Under the pieces are notes generated by a model. It had not been told where the DNA came from. It did not search any database and saw nothing but the letters and a program-made list of their open reading frames with translations. From Terfezia claveryi (lineage: Eukaryota > Ascomycota > Pezizomycetes > Pezizales > Pezizaceae), in contig WHUX01000003.1 of the NCBI GenBank assembly GCA_015179025.1, forward strand, positions 620,001 to 684,000: a DNA stretch of 64,000 bases, given 5' to 3'. Positions 57,401-64,000 of the stretch are shown piece by piece; position 1 is the stretch's first letter; each line of letters begins with the position of its first letter. Made by a program: the position numbers and the translations under genes.

Positions 57401-58011
57401 ACGAGTTGGGACCCAAAGGTCTACTGTTACGCTATCGGCAGTCTCTAGTTTTACGCCTTCACAAAACTCTTCTCAGTCTCAGATCATGAACAGCGTCTCC
57501 GGAGCTGAGCTGGGGCACAATCCCCGACTGGTGATATATAGGAGGCATGAAACCGGCAAAAATGACTGCATTACCATGAAGTGTGAGCACAAACCTAACT
57601 TTGATTAATTATGTACATACCTTCTGTTGGACATGATTAGGAAATAACGGAATATGACTTCTAGTGCGGGGAAAGTGCATAATCCTTCGAGAAATGTCTA
57701 AGAGGGTGGTATGGATTGTTCCAAAGCATTCATATTTCCAGTGTCATATAATTCCGTTAGGTACAAACCAAGAGCCTAATGGGTTATCACTAAACACCAC
57801 TGTAGGGTCAGATAGAATTGAGGTGGGAGAAGCGTTGAAGGCGGAACTCATAACGTTGCAATTTTTGGGTAAGTTTGCATTGCGGCCCGGAGTAGAAAAT
57901 CAGGGCAAGCGCTCTTTGACTAATACATGCCCCGTAGACCACGAATCGCTTCAGAAGTTCAAGGAAAGCTTCAAAAAACGATCATTTCTGAGAGATTACT
58001 TTGCCGATTGA
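54442..58011 (+). CDS. Large protein-kinase-domain protein (two probable frameshifts in the C-terminal part)
   Basis: Best model: exons 54442-55311, 55411-56573, 56642-57125, 57194-57312, 57379-57582 and 57665-58011. The introns are 66-99 bp, and the first two have CTAAC branch sites. The first about 265 residues are a conserved-looking region of unknown function. The kinase domain then starts with a weak Gly loop (IKVLGEFREGLIKGH), Lys in FICKVIERG, HLDLKPSNILI (catalytic Asp), DCG in place of DFG, and GTTAYSPPW for the APE region. The tail reads VQARASLPGIRRAANITVLI and VELWIEVPDS. Frame breaks are inferred near 56812 (before VELEYRLRIELTNV) and near 57418. Kinase catalytic residues are kept, so it may be active; the DCG change is atypical. 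Role unknown. The 56574-56641 intron means the stop after the kinase domain is not the natural end. Confidence 0.65.
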
Positions 58012-58809
58012 GATTCGGGCACCTTAAATGAAGTCTTTTTATCTCTCCTCTCGGTCCCAGATTTTTGAACTTTTGATTCATTTTATACATGTTACTTTTC
58101 TTATTTATCTATTTGTCATCCAAGTCAATGATCATGACATATCAATTCATTGCAAATCCTGTTCTTTTCGACCCTCGGCACAGCAATATACCAGTATGGG
58201 TGTGAGGAATTCGAGTTCAGGAAATTTGACTTCAATATTCATTTTATTTATAGTTTCCTTCGGGTTTCGTCAAATAGATTCTGTTCACGGAAGCTCGACA
58301 GGGCGTAGATTTTTCTTTCCTTGCTGCGGATGTTGAGAGGTCTCGTGGTGAAAAGGCACCCTTGGGGAAGCGGATAATATCAGTGCCACTAATAAATGAT
58401 TGTATAAATATATGTATCTGTTACTTCCCTTTATATGGTAGGGCGAGGGGCCTATAATACAGTAAAACTTGCCGTTCGAGATATAGGATCAGCGCTGAGC
58501 ATCAATAAAACAATGGATTAAACTGGGGCTCTATATGATTGCACAAGCGTTAACAGAATCCATATCTTTGGATCTCGAATGAGTATTTCTAGCAAAACCA
58601 AGAGTACAGACTGCTAGTAATGTCAAAGCTTGAAGTTGTCCAAACTCCAAGAGAAAAAAAGTTGCTCAAGTCGAACTGGTGACCAACCGGTACTAAGTGA
58701 GAGACTACATTACAGCCGGGTGTGATACTAACTACACAACAAAGGGATTGTAATGGAGGGGCTATAAAGCTTAATAACCATCTTACTGAAGGATTGTCCT
58801 GATGGGGTG
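58012..58809. other. Intergenic
   Basis: A short ORF at 58028-58336 follows the kinase gene but shows no domain and has atypical composition. Nothing else is supportable. Confidence 0.35.
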
Positions 58810-58814
58810 GAATC

Positions 58815-59371
58815 TGTAACACGGGCTCGGGGAACAAGGCGACCAAGGGGTACGCCTGGGCAGTGGGCAAGGAGGTCGCACACGTAGGAACGGTTACGTG
58901 TGTGATCAGGGGGCAAGGGGCAGCGAGGCTGCAGATTTCGCTCGACGAGGAAAGGCACGAGGATGGCAAAGGGTGTACAAGGGAGGTACACCTTCGCGGA
59001 GAGAGGCAAGGTCTGTATTAGAATACAAGACATTGGATAGGGATCCAACGACAGTACGAGGGCAAGGGGCTATATATATATAATTCCGGGCCAGGGCAAC
59101 GGAAGGAATAAGCTTCCCGAGACCCCTATCTCGGGAGCTAAGCAAGATAACAATAACCCATCACCTGCGATCGCAGGTGATGCCTAGGGCAACAACAAGG
59201 AGATAACCATAAGAACGACAATACGACACTCGGGCAGGATTCTGTTCGAGTGTCAAGCAACCCCCTATCACCTGCGATCGCAGGTGATGACAAAGACAAT
59301 GGTGTCCATAACGAGAGTCGGACGGGATTCTGTCCGACTCTCAAAACAGGACTAAGCACACGGTTGTGACA
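58815..59371 (-). repeat. Gypsy 3' LTR
   Basis: 557 bp, TGTAACACGG...GTTGTGACA on the plus strand. It contains two copies of a 22-bp perfect palindrome (59160-59181 and 59267-59288) and a GAGAGTCGGAC/GTCCGACTCTC inverted pair. Confidence 0.92.
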
Positions 59372-59628
59372 CTTTCCCCCCTTTAGGCTGGAGCTCCAGT
59401 AACAAGGAGGCCTGGACATGACAACCGGCAAAATCAACACAGAAAACAACAACAAGAGTAAGAACAAGAACCCCAACTCCAAATAACAACAAGAACGAGA
59501 GTCAGACAGACCCCGCCATATGACTCTCAAAAGGCACGACATTATTTGACTGGGCGAGGCTTCCTTGGGTATCGTTGGTGGAACAGGGTGACCAAGTCCT
59601 GTGCGTTTTCCAAGTCTTCTGCAGGCTG

Positions 59629-60592
59629 CTAGGTAGCCTCCTCATCCCCTAACCATTTGACCTTGTACTGGACTCGCCCATAGCGCTTCCTGGAGTCCAG
59701 TACCTCCTCAACCTCCCATTCCTCTTCTCCTGCAATCACCACGGGAGGAGGTGGGGGGTGCCTTTGCCCTGGGAGAGGATCGTCCGCAGCTGGTTCAATC
59801 TCTGAGACATAGACGAATGGATGGTGCTTGATATCCCTGGGGAACTTCAACCGATAAGCGTGAGTGCCTACACTTCCTAATACCTCGTATGGCTCTAAGA
59901 ACTTATGATCCAGCTTCCGCAAAGGTCGTTCCGTCCAGAAGTGCCTACTGGATAACCACTTTGTCTCCGGGCTCGTACCTCGGTGCTGGCAGTCTTGACC
60001 CATTGGCATACTCAACTTGTCTAGCTTGGGCAAATCCCAACTCGGCTTTTAGGGTGAAGTGGAGTTCGGCGATCCCAGCTATGAACTCCTTAGCCGGGGG
60101 GTGGGCTTTTTGCAGGGGTCCCAGAGTATCCACGAATCGAGGGTGCCAACTGTAATTGGCCAGAAAGGGGGAGGTTTTCAAGGACCCTGAGAACTGGTTA
60201 TTTGCGGCGAACTCGCAGGTTGCTAACAATGATACCCAGTTGTTCTGCTGGTAGTTAACATAGGCTCGCAGATATTGTTCCATGATGGCGTTCATTCTTT
60301 CTGACTGGCTGTCCATCTGGGGGTGGTAAGCTGTCGAGAGATGTACCCTGATCCCCAAGAGCTTGCAGAACGCTTTCCAGAAGTCCGAGGTAAACTGAGG
60401 CCCCCAGTCGGATACAATGGATTCGGGGAGGCCATGATACTGGAACACGTTGCTGAGGTAGAGATTGGCCAATTCTTGAGCAGAGCAGGTATCTCGGCAG
60501 GGTATCACGTACCTCATCTTGGACAATCGGTCTACTACCATTAGAATGGCATTGAATCTCGAGTCCTCCGGCAACCCAGTTACAAAGTCCAT
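59629..60592 (-). pseudogene. Gypsy integrase and chromodomain
   Basis: The integrase core shows all three catalytic positions: Asp in MDFVTGLP, Asp in VSDWGPQFTSDF and Glu in SERMNAIMEQ. GPQ..YHPQMDSQSER is typical of Ty3/Gypsy. After a frame change near 59980, KLDHKFLEPYEVLGSVG, HPFVYVSEIEPA and EEEWEVEEVLDSRKRYGRVQ then YKVKWLG form the integrase end and chromodomain, which guides chromoviruses to particular chromatin. Stop near 59629. Upstream a CHTCKRSKPTRH zinc-finger remnant (61090-61160) is separated by the solo LTR. Confidence 0.9.
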
Positions 60593-60634
60593 GGTCAGGT
60601 GTTGCTAGGGTCGATTCGGGATCTCCAGGGGCTT

Positions 60635-61056
60635 TGTCACAACCGTCCTTTCCTAGCCGGGTTTGAGAGTCAGACGAGATTCCGTCCGACTCTCGTTATT
60701 GTTGATTGATATCGTTGTTATCTCTGTTCCCGAGATAAGGGGTCTCGGGAACCTTATTCCTTCCGGTGGCCTTGGCCAGGAAGGAAGCCTGTATATATAT
60801 ATAGCTTGCTCTCTCCGCCCTCTCGTTGGATCCCCATCCAACGTCTTGTATATCCAATACAGGGCCTTGCTTCTCTCCACGTTGGTGCATCTCCCTTGTG
60901 CACCTCCTTGCCTTGTCTCTGCAGCCCAGCTGCCTCCCTTGACACACGCGGCAACTGCTTCCGCGTGTCTCGTGTCCCTTGCCCTCTGCCTCTCTTGCCC
61001 CTTGCCCTTGCCCCGGCGTACCCCTTGGTCGCCTTGCCCCCAGAGCCGTCGCTACA
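60635..61056 (+). mobile_element. Solo LTR nested in Gypsy
   Basis: 422 bp, TGTCACAACCG...CGCTACA, opposite in orientation to its host. It is flanked by GGCTT (60630-60634) and GGCTA (61057-61061), a 5-bp duplication with one mismatch. It is related to but clearly diverged from the host LTRs. It has a TATATATATA box at 60792-60801 and holds the empty site for the micro-insertion at 21850. Confidence 0.8.
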
Positions 61057-61205
61057 GGCTAGAAGGTTCTATAGAGGGCATGGCGAGTAGGCTTCGATCG
61101 TTTACAGGTATGGCAGGTCTGCACATATGCCGAGACATCAACCAAATCCACCCCAGATGCCTTAATGAATGGTTGGATTTGGTCCATGGCGTTGCCCTCT
61201 AACAG

Positions 61206-61640
61206 TCCGTAAACGTACGAGAGCTAGTGTTAGACGGTGGGGAACTTGGCAGAGTCCCCTGATGGTTTGATCTGCACCGAGTTCTTCCATACTCTCAGCC
61301 TGTTTCGATCCCCATTGAACTTGGGGGGGGCTGGCAAATCTTGTATCTTTGATGCTTTCTGAGAGTCCATTGTATCCAGGGCGCGAGTTAACCTACGGAT
61401 GGTGTTTCGGTCTTCAGTTGCTTCCTCCTGGAGGAGGGTGATTACGTCCTCAGTGAACTTGAGTTGTCGCTCAGCTTTCAAAAGGTCGGTGCCTTGCTGC
61501 TCACCAATTGCGTAGGTGGCTGAGAATATATCGATGATTGTTCTACGGTATTCCAAGAGTTGAGTTGGGTCGGAGGGGATTGGGGTCTCCCTCTAGATCT
61601 GAAATCTGACAGCGGGTAGAAGGGGTGACTCGGACATTGT
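61206..61640 (-). pseudogene. Gypsy gag fragment
   Basis: Minus-strand ORF with IDIFSATYAIGEQQGTDLLK, a coiled-coil-like QLKFTEDVITLLQEEATEDR and PAPPKFNGDRNRLRVW, the conserved start of Gypsy capsid proteins. It breaks off at about 61230, where the internal deletion joins it to the integrase end. Confidence 0.75.
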
Positions 61641-61668
61641 ACCAGTTGGTCAGTTGGATCCAACGTAG

Positions 61669-62215
61669 TGTAACACGGGCTCGGGGAACAAGGCGACCAA
61701 GGGGTATGCCTGGGCAGTGGGCAAGGAGGTTGCACACGTAGGAACGGTTATGTGTGTGATCAGGGGGCAAGGGGCAGCAAGGCTGCAGAGTTCGCTCGAC
61801 GAGGAAAGGCACGAGAATGGCAAGGGGTGTACAAGAGCGGTACATCTTCGTGGAGAGAGGCAAGGTCGGTATTAGAATACAAGTCGTTGGATCCCTAATC
61901 CAACGACAGTACGAGGGCAAGGGGCTATATATACATAATTCTGGGCCAGGGCAACGGAAGGAATAAGCTTCCCGAGACCCCTATCTCGGGAGCTAAGCAA
62001 GATAACAATAACCCATCACCTGCGATCGCAGGTGATGCCTAGAGCAACAACAAGGAGATAACCATAAGAACGACAATACGACACTCGGGCAGGATTCTGT
62101 TCGAGTGTCAAGCAACCCCCTATCACCTGCGATCGCAGGTGATGACAAAGACAATCGAGAGTCGGACGGGATTCTGTCCGACTCTCAAAACAGGACTAAG
62201 CACACGGTTGTGACA
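61669..62215 (-). repeat. Gypsy 5' LTR
   Basis: 547 bp, same ends as the 3' LTR. Palindromes lie at 62015-62036 and 62122-62143. It lacks a short block present at 59305-59320 of the other LTR. Just inside lies a candidate primer-binding region (TGGATCCAACTGACC on the minus strand, six bases from the LTR). Confidence 0.92.
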
Positions 62216-62220
62216 GAATC

Positions 62221-62859
62221 GGACATAATGCATTTTGTTGGAGAATTGTTTATCTTGCAGTGCACTGAGGTCAAAGCGCAGTACGGGGTCTCTTTCTATC
62301 ATTGCAACGTATCAATATGTAAGTCAGCAGTTGTGTTCGTACAAGGCCGTTTTACACAAAATCACTACCACAACAAATCATCTTACCCAGAGCGTCATGT
62401 GAATTTCTTATATTCCTACCTTACTTGGTAGGTAAAGAAAGGGTCTATGGGTCAATTCCATTTTTCAAGAAGTCTCAAATTCCGCAAATCAAGCGAATTT
62501 TTTTTCTTTATATATTTAGAATTTCTTCAGGGTAGTTTGGGTATAACCCGGCCTCGCGCTAATACTTATGACCTAGAATTTTAGGGTCAAGCTGGGGTGG
62601 TGCAATTAACCGTTCTGAAAGGAAAAAAAGATACTTGCAAGGTAATGCGTATAGAGTGTTATATTTTCTAACATACATGATTGCTATAGCCCTATCCCAG
62701 CTAATTGTGTTTAATTCTTACCTCAACGTCAATTTAATCTCAGGGTAACTTTGTGTTATGACTGGTGAGGGTGCTAGAAAGAATAGGATAATGCCTATTT
62801 AGCTATGCGTAGTGGGAATCTTGAGGCGGTATTATGACTCGGAATGGAAAATCAGAGAC
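62221..62859. other. No supportable gene
   Basis: AT-rich sequence with one short ORF (62222-62431 part) of no recognised family. Confidence 0.35.
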
Positions 62860-63480
62860 CGCCAGTGATACCACACTCAGGACAGTCATCACCTAGTTTT
62901 CTCCTGCCCCGACTTCAGTGGCCAGAGGTTGCTCTAGGCAGCATTAAGGACTGGGAAGATATAGAGTCACCAAGAGGAGGATGGAGACAGGTGGGACACT
63001 GTGGAGGCCTTTTCCGGCTTTTTATATCGACAACTCGCTGGGAGATAATCACCCCACCCTCTCATATTGTCAGTACCTCAGTCTGTTCGCAATCTTATCT
63101 ATTTTTCCTTACCATATGCTCCTTGAGCCTTTCGTTTTTTGGGTTATCGGACGAGCCTCAGTCAGGCCCCCTCGGGGTCATCCGGCAGTGCCGGTTAATG
63201 ACAGCAGCTAATGACAGCTCGATCCCCATGAGCCTGGTGATTGGTTGTTTCTCTGGTTCACATGTTTCCCGGCCAATAGGCCCTTGAGTTTATAGTTCGC
63301 TTCCATATATTATGCTTTGCCCAGTTGGAACTCGAGTTCATCTTGCGGTATATAGGCTCCGGATTTGGCAGCTTATATTGCCTTTTCCTGAATCCACCCG
63401 TGTTTCCGGGTGGCTCATCATGGTCCCCTTACTGGGACCGCATACCTATGAGTATTGCGTCAGGAGAAGGCATTAGCCGA
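62860..63480 (+). pseudogene. 3' end of a diverged LINE
   Basis: The frame starting near 62862 gives LGSIKDWEDIESPRGGW and GGLFRLFIST, which align in order with LLGGRGSWEELDLPDW and EAYFGLLYGELI at the ORF2 end of the full-length LINE. The 3' UTR follows, with CTCAGTCAGGC, GAATCCACCCGTGTTTCCGG and GTGGCTCATCATGGTCCCC. No poly-A tail; it ends near TATGAGTATTGCG. Confidence 0.6.
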
Positions 63481-63929
63481 GGAAGAAGGTGATTATTATA
63501 TAAAAATGCTATCATAGCATTTGAAGATGGGCGGTTCTGGTGATATAAGGAAATATGTTCTGGCCCATTCACCCATCACGTCGATTTGTCAATCGGTCGA
63601 TCCATTGCTAATGGGGCAGTTGGGGTTGAAGATGTTGGAGAGTGTAACCGCTAGGACAAAACGTGATCACTGGGTGCTAGGTTTGCCCAAACACCGATAG
63701 TATATTGTAGCTCACAGAAGAATTCACCAATGGTGATGTTAGCGCGACCCATTCACCCGATCGTGATGTATTAGCGACCGCATGACCCTAACCCTAAGCT
63801 TAAATGATGATTGGAATTAATGAGCTTAGTTGGTGAACGGGGCAGCTGCACATTCAACCATCATTCCACTTACTTTCAGATATAAATGGCTATTACCCTA
63901 CAGGTAGGTCTTGCCTGTAGGCACTTGAG
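63481..63929. other. Non-coding stretch between LINE ends
   Basis: No ORF of interest. Two loosely similar blocks start CCCATTCACCC (about 63566 and 63750). A two-unit CCCTAACCCTAA occurs at 63784-63795. Confidence 0.35.
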
Positions 63930-64000
63930 TTGTTTTGTTTCTGCTTCCACCTACATCCTTATCCTAAATCCACCCGGGTTTCCGGGTGGCTCGACATGGT
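63930..64000 (+). mobile_element. LINE 3'-end, cut by window edge
   Basis: ATCCACCCGGGTTTCCGGGT with GGCTCGACATGGT following contains a perfect 8-bp stem (CCACCCGG / CCGGGTGG) at the LINE hairpin position. The rest lies beyond the window. Confidence 0.65.

Larger units (their letters stand above)
58815..62215 (-). mobile_element. Chromodomain Gypsy element, internally deleted, with TSD
   Basis: Two LTRs (58815-59371 and 61669-62215) in the same orientation flank 2.3 kb of internal sequence. GAATC duplications lie at 58810-58814 and 62216-62220. On the minus strand the order is 5' LTR (61669-62215), gag relic, an integrase zinc-binding remnant, integrase core, chromodomain, polypurine tract AAAGGGGGGAAAG (next to 59371) and 3' LTR. 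Protease, RT and RNase H are missing. A foreign solo LTR sits at 60635-61056. Confidence 0.92.

Noticed and set aside
58028..58336. 102-codon ORF after the kinase gene with a membrane-like start
   Set aside because: No domain and no conserved look. Probably 3' UTR or intergenic.
58455..58620. Possible pogo-like ends (TACAGTAAAACTTGCC ...)
   Set aside because: The right end does not pair convincingly and TA flanks are unclear.
63784..63795. Telomere-like CCCTAACCCTAA
   Set aside because: Only two units. Not a telomere or convincing interstitial array.

Overview
The window looks like nuclear DNA of a filamentous ascomycete, plausibly a eurotiomycete. Its genes are cut by 50-100 bp GT-AG introns with CTAAC/CTGAC-type branch sites. 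The protein families are typical of moulds: a GH3 beta-glucosidase with PA14 insert, an APC/LAT amino-acid permease, a CorA-like membrane protein, an HNH-domain protein and a caspase-like peptidase. Chromodomain Gypsy and Tad-like LINE elements fill most of the middle. No bacterial operons, RNA genes or CRISPR arrays were seen.

Layout. 0.4-3.2 kb: decayed GH3 beta-glucosidase (minus). 3.9-4.1 kb and 10.8-11.6 kb: two copies of a TIR element carrying a SANT-like ORF. 7.3-8.5 kb: decayed C2H2 (AcuF-like) gene. 9.4-13.5 kb: LTR-like piece, coiled-coil fragment, TA-flanked MITE and transposon debris. 13.5-22.1 kb: a nest of transposons in which LINE fragments (one a head-to-tail dimer) and a pogo-like MITE are inserted in Gypsy copies, next to a broken HNH gene. 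Very short TAGTCTGG-ended insertions with 9-10 bp duplications are sprinkled over this stretch. 22.9-23.6 kb: truncated caspase-like gene. 24.3-32.5 kb: an almost intact full-length LINE with 14-bp target-site duplications and one nonsense codon in ORF2. 33.7-34.1 kb: a two-exon gene for a small secreted six-cysteine protein. 34.7-35.3 kb: TA-flanked MITE. 40.2-42.8 kb: the best intact gene, an eight-exon amino-acid permease. 43.0-46.0 kb: a Mutator-like element with 177-bp inverted repeats next to a fold-back element with arms of about 740 bp. 46.9-51.3 kb: a decayed unknown gene and a decayed CorA-like gene. 52.6-53.3 kb: a second SANT-type TIR element. 54.4-58.0 kb: a large protein-kinase gene with two probable frameshifts. 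58.8-62.2 kb: a Gypsy element with both LTRs and a 5-bp duplication but no protease, RT or RNase H. It is itself interrupted by a solo LTR. 62.9-64.0 kb: 3' ends of further LINEs.

The host genes show no shared pathway. The permease, and perhaps the kinase, look functional. The secreted protein has a clean open gene model. Most other genes carry stops or frameshifts, so the interval reads as a transposon-rich accessory region where genes decay. The two most unusual observations are the family of 11-31 bp inserts with 9-10 bp target duplications (16.5-22.1 kb), supported by an empty paralogous site in another LTR, and the conserved hairpin at the 3' end of every LINE copy.
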